Positions 1 through 8,692 of a stretch of DNA of 40,200 bases are shown one piece after another. This DNA is from Sphingobium terrigena (GTDB lineage: Bacteria > Pseudomonadota > Alphaproteobacteria > Sphingomonadales > Sphingomonadaceae): positions 1-40,200 of the forward strand of contig NZ_QVRA01000031.1 in assembly GCF_003591655.1 (NCBI RefSeq), read 5' to 3'. A program made the position numbers and the translations under genes. Below the pieces are notes generated by a model. The model was given only the letters and a program-made list of their open reading frames with translations, was not told where the DNA came from and ran no database searches. Within the stretch, counting starts at the first letter, position 1, and each line of letters starts with the position of its first letter.

Positions 1-355
1 ATGATCGCGCCATTGGCCCGGTCCTCGCGGCCTTCATGCCGAAAACGACCGCCGTAATATGGATGCCAGCGATAATGAAACTCTACCATCTGCCCGACAT
101 GGGCAGAATGACCCTGCGATGGCTTTGGGAAGGAAGTCGTGGCTCTTCGCCGGCTCAGATCGCGGCGGACAGCGTACCGCATTCATCCTCAGCCTGATCG
201 CCACGGCAAAACTCAACGACATCGATCCGCAGGCTTGGCTCGCCGATGTCCTCGCGCGCATCGCCGATATCCCGCAGAACCATCTCCACGATCTGCTCCC
301 CTGGCATTGGAAAGTCCTTCATCAGGTGGATCAGGAAGAGGAGCTTGCAGCCTGA
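1..355 (+). pseudogene. tnpC: IS66 family transposase TnpC, C-terminal remnant
   Basis: The reading frame carries the typical C-terminal end of IS66 TnpC: ALGRKSWLFAGSDRGG, then a segment containing LNDIDPQAWLADVL, ending LLPWHW before a short tail. It is open only from about position 5 to the stop at 353-355. Upstream of the ALGRK block the expected acidic and asparagine-rich lead-in (DNNAAERAIRP in relatives) is not recognisable, so the remnant is degenerate as well as cut by the window edge. It is the last part of an IS66 element whose small accessory gene follows directly. Family assignment is firm; activity is very unlikely from what is visible. Confidence 0.75.
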
Positions 356-576
356 TGCAGCGGAACAAGGTCCACGCAGTGACAACCCTCGCCAAGGTCG
401 CTCAAGACCTGAATGTGGACGAAAACCTGCTCCACGATCTCACCGAACAGATGGATACCGAGGACGGCGTTATCTGGGTTTACGGTATCGAAGAGCATGC
501 TGTGCTTGCCCTATCACAAGACGGCATCGACTGCCTGCGGGACCTCCTTGCCGAACATAAACGGACTCACGTGTAG
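355..576 (+). CDS. Small IS66-associated protein, 73 aa
   Basis: The start codon overlaps the stop of the tnpC remnant (TGATG), which is the usual translational coupling of IS accessory genes. The product is a 73-residue acidic protein with no membrane segment or recognised catalytic motif (QDLNVDENLLHDLTEQMD in the middle). From memory, several alphaproteobacterial IS66 elements carry a small unannotated gene after tnpC, and this would be that gene; its role is unknown. Just downstream, GAATGCATAC (595-604) resembles a decayed IS66 right end (family consensus ending CGCTTAC), which would put the end of the element near 604. Confidence 0.5.
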   Translation: MQRNKVHAVTTLAKVAQDLNVDENLLHDLTEQMDTEDGVIWVYGIEEHAVLALSQDGIDCLRDLLAEHKRTHV

Positions 577-604
577 CCCCGCGCGGCCTTCACCGAATGC
601 ATAC

Positions 605-894
605 GCACCTGCTTCAGTCGAAGCGGTACGGTAAGCGCCTGAGGGCTTTTTAGCCCTCGCAAGGAGATCGACTGACGATTATGCGGCAAGGACTTCAATG
701 TTCAGGACGTGGAAACCAGTCCCGGGGCTCGAGCATAAAAGCTCGCTGAACCGATGTGGACCGCGTTCTTCGAACTGCATACCGGCCCGTGGCAACCTTC
801 AGGCCACAACAAGAGGCCTGACACACGAGCGATAGAAGCGCCAAGCCACCATTACGTCAGAAAATCATCTTGCAAAACTGGGGGCATCCACACA
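605..894 (-). mobile_element. Non-coding IS110-type end fragment with hairpins
   Basis: No credible gene lies in 577-1069. Read on the minus strand from about 890, the stretch starts GTGGATGCCCCC, the same 12 bases found near the start of the intact IS110 element at 37.09 kb, and then runs into hairpin-rich non-coding sequence. Visible stems are CAGGCC/GGCCTG (800-805 with 815-820), CGAGC/GCTCG (730-734 with 741-745) and GAGGGC/GCCCTC (641-646 with 653-658). This looks like the structured non-coding end of a second IS110-family element inserted into the first. GTAAGCG at 631-637 also matches an IS66 terminal motif. Identity is inferred from these short motifs only. Confidence 0.4.
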
Positions 895-1056
895 CGCCCC
901 TCCCACGGCAGTCGCGCAGACCTGGAAGCTGCGCTTGGCAAGGTCGATCGCAAGAATGTGAACGTCAGTCATGTGCTCCTCCTTCTCCAGCGCAATGTCG
1001 CGCCGGTCAGGCATCATACGATGCCGGGCGAAGGGGGCATCCACCCCATCAGTTCA
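895..1056 (-). mobile_element. Truncated 5' end of IS110 element (inverted copy of 37083-37244)
   Basis: Its reverse complement matches 37083-37244 over 162 bp with no mismatch that I could find by reading. It includes the left end of the element, the ribosome-binding region and about the first 26 codons of the transposase (MTDVHILAIDLAKRSFQV). The match ends at 895, where a second IS110-like end begins, and at 1056, 13 bp beyond the stop of the TonB receptor gene. The two copies therefore face each other across the whole catabolic and plasmid segment. Confidence 0.85.
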
Positions 1057-1069
1057 ATGCGCCCCGCCG

Positions 1070-3439
1070 TCAGTAGTTAAATGTCAGCGTCGCGCCATAT
1101 TGGCGTGGCGGACCAAACGTACCGAAGGCGATGCGATTGCCGCGCTGCGTGTAGACGTGGGTCCCCCAAGCCTTGTCGGTGAAATTCTTGACCCAGCCCT
1201 GCACTTCCCACTTACTGTTCTCGCTACGCCAGGAAACCCAGGCATCGCCAAGCGTGTAGCTGCGGATGACGTCCAGCCGGTTGTTGTCGGCGTTGGTGAA
1301 CACCTTGCCTTGGTAGCGACCGCTTACGTTGGCAGTGAGCACGTCGCCCGAAGGTAGTTCATGGCTGAGCTGAACATAGGCGCTCCAGACGTTTTTTGGC
1401 GCTTGACGCATTCGGTTGCCGGAGAAATCCCCATTGCCGCTTATGTCCGGAGTGCCGAAAAAGTCCTTATAATTTGCGTCCAGATACGCGTACGTGCCGC
1501 CGAATTCGAGCCACTCGATCGGCCGTGCGGTCAATTCGACCTCAATACCCTTGATCTCCGCGTTGGCCGCATTCTCGGTTATGAACTCACCAAACCCGGA
1601 AGTCGGCGGTTGAAAGAAGCGTGTAACCTGAAGGTCAGAATAATCAATGTAGAAGGCTGAAGTGTTGAGCCGGAGACGACGGTTCAACAGGTCGAGCTTA
1701 GCACCGACTTCGTAATTGGTTGCTTTCTCCGGATCGAAGGAACTGGTTGCACGTAGAGCCGTAGTCGCGGTCCCGGTGAAACCGCCGCTCTTAAAGCCGG
1801 TGGAAACATTCGCATAGATCATGACGTCGTTGGACGGGCGGTACTGGCCGCTGATCCGCCACGAGAAATTAGTCCAACTGTCTTCGCCCCTCGTTAGACC
1901 AAACGGAGCCAGCAACAGCATGATATCCGGCGAGCCAAGTACGTCGTTGCGCGCGCCGATCTCTTTCTTCTCATAGGAGTAGCGCGCCCCGCCCGTAATT
2001 GTCAGCGTGTCGGTGATGTCAAAGCTCGCCTGACCGTAGCCAGCGATGCTCTTGCCCGTGAAGAACATGCTCGCAGCGACGAGGTTGGGATCGAGCGAAA
2101 CGCCCGAAAGAGCGGGGAAACCAACTGTCTCGGTGCGATCTATGTCTTCGCGCGATGCGAAGATGCCGGCGACCCATTTGAATCGCTGGGCGGCCGGCGA
2201 AGTGAGACGAACTTCGCCCGTTAGCTGCTCACCCCGCTCGTCGACAATGTCGATAGAATCGAACGTGAAGCCGACATTCGCCGGCGCTGTAAGTTTGATG
2301 TTCGGGTTGCCGTGCGCGCCGGTCAGATCAATGATCGGGCTGGGCGGAAGGCCGGCTGAGTCAAGGGCATTCTTGAACGTTGAATCACGATAGGCTCCTA
2401 GCACGGTCAACGTCGCAAAACCGAAATCATGATCGAGCTGCGCCATCCCGCCAAAGATGTCGCGTTTAGAGAAGCCCAATATGTCGCCGGCATAACTATA
2501 AACTCCGCCGTGCTTGCCGCTGGCACCGCCGACCGCCGTATTGACCGCGACCGGATCAGACGCGCACCCACAATTGTGCAACGGCCCGGCCGAGCCTACC
2601 GGCTCGCGATTGTCCGTGCCGAAGTCATCATTAGCGCCATCGAGCGAGATTAGCAGCGAGGTCGCGTCAGACGGCTCCCATTTGATTGCGGCGCGCCATG
2701 CGAAGCGATCGGCAAAGCCGATGTCGTCAGCGTCTTCAGTGCCGAACGGAAGAGCCGGCGTACCGACGTCGACGCGGGTCAGGTAGCCGTCTGTCGCGCG
2801 GCGGCTGAACGAAAGCCGGACAGCGAGCGTGTCACCGATCGGTATATTCACGCCGGCACCGGTGTCAAACGTGCCGAAATTCCCAACCGATTGGCGGACC
2901 TTCAAATCGAACTCGCCGAGGGTCGGCTTCTTGGTGACGTAATTTATCACGCCAGCTATCGCGTTCTTGCCGAACAGCGTACCCTGTGGACCCCTTAGCA
3001 CCTCGACCTGTTCCAGATCAAAAATGTCGAGGTTGGTTGCAGTGCGGGTCGCGAAATACACGCCATCGACCATCACCAGGGTAGAATCGGAAGCACCGGC
3101 ACCATCCTCCTTGGTGCCGACCCCACGAATAGCGATCTCGGGCTGGCCGGGGCTGAACGAGTTGATCACCAGGCCCGGGGTACGACCCTGAAGATCCTGG
3201 AGTGACGAAATGTTAGCGTGCTCAAGGAGTGCACCGTTGAATGTACTGATCGCGATCGGAACGTCTTGAACATTCTCCGCACGCCTCTGAGCCGTGACGA
3301 CGATGTCTGCGATCCCGTCGGCCTGGTCGGTCGACTGACCAGTTTCCGTTGCTGCGACCTGTGCATTCGCCGCTGTCGACAAGAGCGCGGCTCCAATGAA
3401 TGCGCCCGAACTAAGCCACTGCGCTGCCTTATTAAGCAT
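1070..3439 (-). CDS. TonB-dependent outer membrane receptor
   Basis: This is a 789-residue outer membrane beta-barrel that would import a ligand using TonB energy. The N-terminus is a signal peptide (cleavage likely after STAANA), followed by the plug domain with the TonB-box-like IADIVVTAQRRAENVQDVP, the plug motif VEVLRGPQGTLFGKNAIAG, and a long barrel ending in an aromatic residue (ATLTFNY), as outer membrane proteins do. It is the last gene of the ipf-like operon but has a 131-nt leader of its own, so it may have its own promoter. Sphingomonads commonly place such receptors with aromatic or steroid catabolic genes; uptake of the pathway substrate is inferred from position. Confidence 0.9.
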   Translation of the reverse strand: MLNKAAQWLSSGAFIGAALLSTAANAQVAATETGQSTDQADGIADIVVTAQRRAENVQDVPIAISTFNGALLEHANISSLQDLQGRTPGLVINSFSPGQPEIAIRGVGTKEDGAGASDSTLVMVDGVYFATRTATNLDIFDLEQVEVLRGPQGTLFGKNAIAGVINYVTKKPTLGEFDLKVRQSVGNFGTFDTGAGVNIPIGDTLAVRLSFSRRATDGYLTRVDVGTPALPFGTEDADDIGFADRFAWRAAIKWEPSDATSLLISLDGANDDFGTDNREPVGSAGPLHNCGCASDPVAVNTAVGGASGKHGGVYSYAGDILGFSKRDIFGGMAQLDHDFGFATLTVLGAYRDSTFKNALDSAGLPPSPIIDLTGAHGNPNIKLTAPANVGFTFDSIDIVDERGEQLTGEVRLTSPAAQRFKWVAGIFASREDIDRTETVGFPALSGVSLDPNLVAASMFFTGKSIAGYGQASFDITDTLTITGGARYSYEKKEIGARNDVLGSPDIMLLLAPFGLTRGEDSWTNFSWRISGQYRPSNDVMIYANVSTGFKSGGFTGTATTALRATSSFDPEKATNYEVGAKLDLLNRRLRLNTSAFYIDYSDLQVTRFFQPPTSGFGEFITENAANAEIKGIEVELTARPIEWLEFGGTYAYLDANYKDFFGTPDISGNGDFSGNRMRQAPKNVWSAYVQLSHELPSGDVLTANVSGRYQGKVFTNADNNRLDVIRSYTLGDAWVSWRSENSKWEVQGWVKNFTDKAWGTHVYTQRGNRIAFGTFGPPRQYGATLTFNY

Positions 3440-3570
3440 ATATCCCTCCCCATTTTTTTTGATTGAACTACATTAGATCATTCTGGTCAAGTGGTCAGTC
3501 AGATTGGAAGTTGAACTGGGTTACGGTGTCGCCTGAAGCGCATCGGACTGGCATCACTGGTGCTAAATGC
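3440..3570 (-). promoter_or_regulatory. Leader between acyl-CoA ligase and TonB receptor
   Basis: A 131-nt non-coding gap lies within the operon. On the minus strand it holds TTGACCAGAATGATC close to 3470, then an AT-rich tract (CAATCAAAAAAAATGG) and the ribosome-binding site GGGAGGG before the receptor start at 3439. A promoter for the receptor gene is plausible but no clear -10 element is evident. Confidence 0.3.
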
Positions 3571-5247
3571 CTATTTGTTCCAGGGGAAAAGCGCTGGCTG
3601 TGCGGCAAGCGCCTGGCGGACTTGCGCTTTCTGCAATTTCCCTGTCACGGTGCGGGGAAGCGGCTCAGAGACAAAGTGAAAATGCTTTGGCACCTGGACG
3701 TGATTGAGCCGTGCACGGCAGAAGTCGCGCAACGCCTCGACATCGGCAGCCTCGCCCTCGCGCAGACGCACCACCGCGACCACCGCCTCCCCCCAAACCG
3801 GGTGCGTGATGCCGACGACGCAGCTTTCGGCAATCGCACGATGCTCGGCGAGTGCCGCTTCGACCACGACGGGATAGACGTTGATGCCACCGCTGATGAT
3901 CATGAATTTGCGGCGATCGAGCAGATAGAGATAACCTTCATCGTCGAGCTGGCCTACGTCGTTGGTGCGCATCCAGCCGTCGATGAGCACATCGGCGGTT
4001 TCGTCCGGCAGATTTAGATAGCACAGCATGTTGGCTTCGCTGCGCAGCCACACTTCGCCAGCTTGCCCTACTGGCAGGTCGTGGCCTTGCTCGTCACGAA
4101 TGGCGATGTCGAACAGGGGCGATATCTGACCGACCGACTTCAGCAATTCTGGCCTGTCGGCGACGCCGCGGCGGATATCGCCCGGCAGCAGGAACGAAAT
4201 TCCGCCCCAGGTAGTCTCTGTCATGGCATAGCAATTGAGCAATTCGCAACCGAACACCTCGTGCGCGTTGCGGATCAGTTCAGGGGTGGAGGGCGACGAT
4301 CCGAACGCGATCAGGCGCAGCGCGGACAGGTCCTGTTCGCCCTTGCGATGCTCCTCAATCGCCCAGCCGAGCATTGTCGGTGCGAGCAGGGCAATAGTTG
4401 CGCGGTGCTTCGCGAGATCGGGCAGCAATTTGGGCAGTTCGAACAGGCCGCCCTCAGGCAGGATAGTGGTCATGCCGTTGGCCAGGCCAAGCATGCCCAG
4501 CACGATCGCCACCCAGGCGTTCGAGGTCGCATGGTAGAATTTGTCCTCGCGATTGAAGCCGAACTGGGTGACGGCGTGGGTTATCGAGCTGACGAGCCCT
4601 TGTTGGGTGAGCACCACCCCCTTGGGCAGGCCGGTGGTACCTGACGTGTAGGAATAGAATGCCGGATGCTCGGGATCGATATCCGGATAATCAGGGTGCT
4701 CGGCCGCTTGGGCGATCATCGTTTCGAGGTCGAACGAAAGATCGTGCTTGCCGCCGAAACCTATCAGGTGGAGACCTTCGGTGCCGCCAGCATCACGCAA
4801 TTTTTCGAGCAACGGCATGCAATCGACGTGGACTGCAAGCGATGTGAGGCGCGCATCCCGGATGACATGGATCAACTCGCGCACCGCGAGACGTCGGTTG
4901 ATGCCGACGCGGATCGCACCGATCTTGAGGCAACCGAAGAAATGCTCATAGACTTCGACGAACTCGCCAGCCAGCATGCCCACCGCATTGCCCTTGCGCG
5001 TGCCCAGCGCCTGAAGCGCGGCAGCGATCCGGTCCGAACGTGCGTCCATCTCGCCCCAGCTGCGCGAAACGTCACCCGCGACATAGGCAGGGTGCCGGGG
5101 ATAATGGTGGCCGCAGCGTGCGATCTGGTCGCGGGGCAACCGGTAATCACTGGGGGCGGCAGGGCCAGAGGGGCCAAACCTAGGCTGCGACCGACCGGAA
5201 GTGGAATCCGCCATTTTCGAACTGCGCGGCGACTGGTTGTCCGCCAT
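3571..5247 (-). CDS. ipfF: Acyl-CoA ligase (AMP-forming), IpfF-like
   Basis: It activates a carboxylic acid to its CoA thioester with ATP. The ANL-family core is clear: the P-loop motif YTSGTTGLPKG, the A5-type motif YAMTETTWGG, and the C-terminal hinge DRRKFMIISGG followed by the lysine in PRTVTGKLQK. The start at 5247 is chosen because GGGAGAG lies about 6 nt upstream; two other in-frame ATGs exist (5268, 5214). It overlaps the DUF35 gene by 68 nt. Its position after Rieske, thiolase and DUF35 genes matches ipfF, the ibuprofen-CoA ligase gene of Sphingomonas Ibu-2. The exact substrate is inferred from gene order, not from residues. Confidence 0.85.
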   Translation of the reverse strand: MADNQSPRSSKMADSTSGRSQPRFGPSGPAAPSDYRLPRDQIARCGHHYPRHPAYVAGDVSRSWGEMDARSDRIAAALQALGTRKGNAVGMLAGEFVEVYEHFFGCLKIGAIRVGINRRLAVRELIHVIRDARLTSLAVHVDCMPLLEKLRDAGGTEGLHLIGFGGKHDLSFDLETMIAQAAEHPDYPDIDPEHPAFYSYTSGTTGLPKGVVLTQQGLVSSITHAVTQFGFNREDKFYHATSNAWVAIVLGMLGLANGMTTILPEGGLFELPKLLPDLAKHRATIALLAPTMLGWAIEEHRKGEQDLSALRLIAFGSSPSTPELIRNAHEVFGCELLNCYAMTETTWGGISFLLPGDIRRGVADRPELLKSVGQISPLFDIAIRDEQGHDLPVGQAGEVWLRSEANMLCYLNLPDETADVLIDGWMRTNDVGQLDDEGYLYLLDRRKFMIISGGINVYPVVVEAALAEHRAIAESCVVGITHPVWGEAVVAVVRLREGEAADVEALRDFCRARLNHVQVPKHFHFVSEPLPRTVTGKLQKAQVRQALAAQPALFPWNK

Positions 5248-5554
5248 ATGCACTCTCCCAAAAGCCAATGTATGGGGCCAATAAATGTGGCCCTTCTTCT
5301 AGTTTGACCGATGCTATCAGAAACGGCGCTGGTAGTTCCAGAGTATAGGAGACGCTCATCTCAACCACGCAGCGAAGCTCTGCCTTGCCCGATGCTTTGC
5401 GCCAGCGGATCTCCGGTGATCCGCAGACAGTGCAATACCGCGCGCTGTAGTCGAGCACGGCCTCGCAGGGGCTGCAGGACATCACCATCAGTTCGCCGCG
5501 CGCTAAGCCGACACGGAAGCCATCGGGTTCATCGGTTGCGATCGGGTTGCTCAT
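5180..5554 (-). CDS. ipfE: DUF35 OB-fold acyl-CoA-associated protein, IpfE-like
   Basis: A 124-residue protein with an N-terminal zinc ribbon (CSPC and CTVC pairs, about residues 27-47) followed by the OB-fold region typical of DUF35/ChsH2 partners of SCPx-type thiolases. In steroid side-chain degradation such proteins pair with a thiolase-like aldolase (Ltp2-ChsH2) for retro-aldol cleavage; in the ipf pathway the thiolase and DUF35 pair removes the side chain as propionyl-CoA. Its ATG overlaps the thiolase stop (ATGA), consistent with stoichiometric complex formation. All four zinc cysteines are present here, unlike in the paralogue at 29.3 kb. Confidence 0.8.
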   Translation of the reverse strand: MSNPIATDEPDGFRVGLARGELMVMSCSPCEAVLDYSARYCTVCGSPEIRWRKASGKAELRCVVEMSVSYTLELPAPFLIASVKLEEGPHLLAPYIGFWESAYGGQPVAAQFENGGFHFRSVAA

Positions 5555-6723
5555 GTCAGGCTCGCGTGCGGGCTGAGGATCAATGCGCCATGATGTTCCT
5601 GGCGGCCGCCGAGACCGGTTGCCAGCACCACATCATTGGTGACCTGGCGTTGTCCGCCTTCACCGCGGGTCTGGATCACCGCTTCGCAGATCGAAGTCGC
5701 GCCCTGCAGGTAGAAGCCTGACAGCATGCCGCCGCCGGTGTTGACCGGAAGCGTGCCGCCGGGCGCAATATTGCCTGCGGAGACGAAACCCGCTCCCTCG
5801 CCGCGCTTGCAGAAGCCATAATTTTCAAGCGCGACGATACCAGCGCAGGAGAACGGCGCATAGAATTGCGCGCTTGAGACGTCGACGGGGCCAACGCCTG
5901 CCATCGCATAAGCGATCCTGCCCGCCATCGCGGCACCATTGTCGAACTCCGGCTCGTGATCGCTGAACGCGGGGCAGCCGGAATGTCCTTGGCCCATGCC
6001 GTGGATATAAACCGGCGGGCGCGCCGCAGCGGCGACTTCTACCTTGCCGACGATGAACGCGACCGCGCCGTTGACCGGATAGGCACAGTCGAGCATTCGC
6101 AGCGGCCGGGCGATCGGGCGTGACGCGAGATAGTCGTCCATCGACAGCGGCTTTTTCAGGAAAGCGCGCGGATTGAGCATTGCCCATTGGCGCTCCGCGA
6201 TTGCCCAATTACCGAAATCCTCTGGCGTGGCACCGTAAAGCGCCATGTAACGGGCGGCGACTAACGCAAAGGCGGGTGCCGCGCCGAGGAAGCCGATCTC
6301 GCTTTCCCAATCCTCTATCCCGGTAATCGGCAGCGCGATGGCGAAGGTTTTCCCGGCATTGACGTTGGCCGTGATCGGCGCATCGGCAAACACGCATGCG
6401 ACACGCTCAGCCATGCCCGCCTGTATCGCGAGCGCCGCATATTGGATCATCTGGACAACCGAACTGCCCTCACCCTCGATTGAGGCAAGCAGGCGCAAGT
6501 CGCCCAAGCCGAGATCGCGCCTGACGCTGAGCGGCAAGGTCTCAAACGGCTCAATCGGGCTGCGGTTCAGCAACAGCCCGTCAATCGACGATAATGGCAG
6601 GCCACCGTCAGCCGCCGCGTCACGCACCGCATCACAAGCTAGGCGGCGTACGCTCGAACCGGGTTTGCGTGACAAGGCACTGAAACCAAGGCCGGTGATC
6701 GCTGCGATGGGATGGCCGGTCAT
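5551..6723 (-). CDS. ipfD: SCPx/Ltp-type thiolase-like aldolase, IpfD-like
   Basis: A 390-residue thiolase-superfamily protein. The start at 6723 (MTGHPIAAITGLGFS) sits 7 nt after the beta-subunit stop; a longer reading from 6777 would overlap that gene. The position expected to hold the thiolase nucleophilic cysteine is glycine (SIEGEGSS, residue 86), where the paralogue at 28.1 kb has cysteine (LGGCS). The late motif is NTGGGMLSGF. Loss of the cysteine fits aldolases of the Ltp2 type rather than thiolytic enzymes. Neighbours match ipfD, so cleavage of the dihydroxylated aryl-acyl-CoA to a catechol and propionyl-CoA is the likely role. Confidence 0.82.
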   Translation of the reverse strand: MTGHPIAAITGLGFSALSRKPGSSVRRLACDAVRDAAADGGLPLSSIDGLLLNRSPIEPFETLPLSVRRDLGLGDLRLLASIEGEGSSVVQMIQYAALAIQAGMAERVACVFADAPITANVNAGKTFAIALPITGIEDWESEIGFLGAAPAFALVAARYMALYGATPEDFGNWAIAERQWAMLNPRAFLKKPLSMDDYLASRPIARPLRMLDCAYPVNGAVAFIVGKVEVAAAARPPVYIHGMGQGHSGCPAFSDHEPEFDNGAAMAGRIAYAMAGVGPVDVSSAQFYAPFSCAGIVALENYGFCKRGEGAGFVSAGNIAPGGTLPVNTGGGMLSGFYLQGATSICEAVIQTRGEGGQRQVTNDVVLATGLGGRQEHHGALILSPHASLT

Positions 6724-6730
6724 GTTCAGC

Positions 6731-7225
6731 TCAGATGATGAACGGCAGGCCCGGAAGCGCGTCCGAGGCAGAGACAAGATACACGCCCTTGAAGCACATC
6801 TTCAGACCATCGCCGTGTCGACGCAGCCGATATTCGACCCGGGCCGGCCAAGTAGCCAGTTCGCGGGTCGACTGGATGCGGTATTCGTAGAGGATTTGGG
6901 TGCAAAATACCGTGTAGGTGTCGGCGCTGGTAGCCTCGATCAGAAAATTGGTCTGCGTGCGGACCATCGGTGAAGCCGGCACCTGGGAATGTCGCTTGCC
7001 AGTATTCAGCTGGCGAATCCGGGTCGCGACCCGCTGGCGATTGTCGAAAATAATCGATATCTTGTCACCCGGCGGCAGAATAGCACCTTCGGCGGTTGGC
7101 ACCCAGTAGACCATGTCGTCATCGACCAAAGCTTCCCAATCGCTGTAACGCGACTCGTCAGCAAATCGAGCTTCAAGCGCCAGAAATTCCTCGATCTCCA
7201 GACGCTCTTCAACCGACACGTTCAT
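6731..7225 (-). CDS. ipfB: Rieske dioxygenase beta (small) subunit, IpfB-like
   Basis: A 164-residue protein of the ring-hydroxylating dioxygenase beta-subunit family (SnoaL/NTF2-like fold), of normal length for the family. Recognisable features are the N-terminal EEFLALEARFADESRYSDW helix region, and the DNRQRVATRIRQL and LYEYRIQSTREL stretches. The ribosome-binding site AAGGAGG lies 7 nt before the start. It forms the structural partner of the alpha subunit encoded just upstream; a 90-nt gap with a stable hairpin separates the two genes. Confidence 0.88.
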   Translation of the reverse strand: MNVSVEERLEIEEFLALEARFADESRYSDWEALVDDDMVYWVPTAEGAILPPGDKISIIFDNRQRVATRIRQLNTGKRHSQVPASPMVRTQTNFLIEATSADTYTVFCTQILYEYRIQSTRELATWPARVEYRLRRHGDGLKMCFKGVYLVSASDALPGLPFII

Positions 7226-7256
7226 TCAGCCCTCCTTAATTGTTCTTTTCGGCAAT

Positions 7257-7293
7257 CCAGCAACCTGACTGTTCCAAACGGCCAGGTTACTGG
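7257..7293 (-). promoter_or_regulatory. Intra-operon hairpin between alpha and beta subunit genes
   Basis: CCAGCAACCTG (7257-7267) pairs with CAGGTTACTGG (7283-7293), giving an 11-bp stem with one mismatch in DNA (a G-U pair in the minus-strand RNA) and a 15-nt loop, in the transcribed gap. There is no T-run after it on the minus strand, so it is more like an mRNA stability or processing element than a terminator. Confidence 0.5.
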
Positions 7294-7315
7294 ATCAAAC
7301 CAACGTTATCTAAAG

Positions 7316-8626
7316 TCAGGCAGCCTTGACGATACGCGCAGGCTTGGGAGCGGGGGCCATGACGGTGCGATAGTGATGCCAGAAACCGCGATTGGTCAGT
7401 TCGTCGGTCAGATGACCAACCATCACACCGTCCTCCTCATGTTCACGTTCCATGCCGCGGCTGAGATCGAGCCAGCCGCCGGACTGGCCGAAAGCTTCCT
7501 GCGCGCGCTCAGCGATCACTGCATCGTCGGCAAGCAAGAATGCTGCCGGACCCATCGCCCCTTCGGACTGCCGCTTGAAGCGGTCATTGACGCCCTGTTC
7601 GACGTTTTCGAGCTGCATCGGAGTGTGCCAATGGATGCATTCGGTCGGGCTGATTGGCTCGAACATGCCAATATTCCCCTCAGCGAGAAACAGGTTCGGA
7701 AAGATGCAGGCGTGGGGTGGCCCCATCGTCATCCGTTTGCGCGCGCCCTCATCGCCATAGGACTTGACCATGTTGGCGACATATTCTGGATAACGCTTCT
7801 CATCGCAGCCGAACCATCCGAGCACGGACTTATAGGCCTTGCTGAAGTCGATCTCGGTGTGACCCATGCCCCAGTAGCGCGCCTCCGAGACAAGATCCTC
7901 CTCGCTCTGGAGGAGGGCAGCTTCGTCATAGCGGGTGCGGATCGCCTCCGCGAACGAGGGGTGGACGAAACTGACGTGATAGCCGTCAACGTCATTTTCC
8001 GGGAGCATTTTCCAGTTCGATTTGAAACGATGCTGAACCCAGCCGCCGTTGAGCTTGAGCTTGCCGGTCGGTGACATCTCGCAGGCGCGGTCAATCAGCG
8101 CCGCCGACTTGCCGAGATGCTCCATCAGAGGCATGACGTTCTCGTTGAAACTGGCAAAATAGAAGCCACGGTACTGGTCGATCCGGGCCAGCTTAGTAAG
8201 ACCGAGCCCTTTGCGGTCGGCGGTGAGGCCTGCCGGATAGGGGACATCTACCAGATCACCCTGCAGATCGTAGGCCCATCCGTGATATTTGCAGACGATC
8301 GCCCGTGTCGAACCCCTGTCCTCAGCACACAACAGGTTGCCACGATGTGCGCAGCGATTGACGAACACGTTGATCCGCTCGTCGGCGGCGCGAATGACCA
8401 CGACCGGGTCGCCCGCGATGCGGCGCCGAACGAAATCGCCACGATTGGGAATTTCCGATTCGTGAGCCACATAAACCCAGCCTTCGCGGAAGATGCGCTG
8501 CATCTCGTCCTTGAACACGGCCTCGCTCGTGTAGAGCGATCCATGGATGCGGTCCTCCTGAATCAAGGCGCTATAATCCGCATGAGCCTCACTCGAACTG
8601 GTATTCATTTCTTGAAACGACATCAT
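7316..8626 (-). CDS. ipfA: Rieske dioxygenase alpha (large) subunit, IpfA-like
   Basis: A 436-residue catalytic subunit of an aromatic-ring dioxygenase. The [2Fe-2S] Rieske ligands are C92, H94, C112 and H115 (CAH and CKYH motifs, 17 residues between the pairs). The catalytic iron histidines are H217 and H222 in ENDVDGYHVSFVH, with D214 as the bridging aspartate. In the ipf pathway the enzyme dioxygenates ibuprofen-CoA at the side-chain-bearing carbon, priming loss of the side chain. No ferredoxin or reductase gene is in the window. The start may be the first or second of two adjacent ATGs (8626, 8623), both after an AACGGAGAC ribosome-binding site. Confidence 0.9.
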   Translation of the reverse strand: MMSFQEMNTSSSEAHADYSALIQEDRIHGSLYTSEAVFKDEMQRIFREGWVYVAHESEIPNRGDFVRRRIAGDPVVVIRAADERINVFVNRCAHRGNLLCAEDRGSTRAIVCKYHGWAYDLQGDLVDVPYPAGLTADRKGLGLTKLARIDQYRGFYFASFNENVMPLMEHLGKSAALIDRACEMSPTGKLKLNGGWVQHRFKSNWKMLPENDVDGYHVSFVHPSFAEAIRTRYDEAALLQSEEDLVSEARYWGMGHTEIDFSKAYKSVLGWFGCDEKRYPEYVANMVKSYGDEGARKRMTMGPPHACIFPNLFLAEGNIGMFEPISPTECIHWHTPMQLENVEQGVNDRFKRQSEGAMGPAAFLLADDAVIAERAQEAFGQSGGWLDLSRGMEREHEEDGVMVGHLTDELTNRGFWHHYRTVMAPAPKPARIVKAA

Positions 8627-8648
8627 CCGTCTCCGTTATCCAGCCTAC

Positions 8649-8692
8649 AATTAATAGCTACCTTAGTGCTGATCAATCAATCAGTCAAGGAA
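8649..8692 (-). promoter_or_regulatory. Promoter/operator candidate upstream of dioxygenase genes
   Basis: The 50-nt gap between tetR and the alpha-subunit gene contains, on the minus strand, TTGAC, nine bases and then GATCAG, with short repeats of TGAT. Part overlaps the last codons of tetR. ATTGATCAG within it is identical to a 9-mer in the promoter region of the other catabolic operon (27138-27146). The semi-palindrome CTGAT-N6-ATCAG (8669-8684) is a possible TetR binding site. The site is inferred. Confidence 0.4.

Noticed and set aside
4063..5307. Long plus-strand open frames opposite the ligase gene
   Set aside because: They mirror the codon structure of the clear AMP-ligase on the other strand and show no domain of their own.
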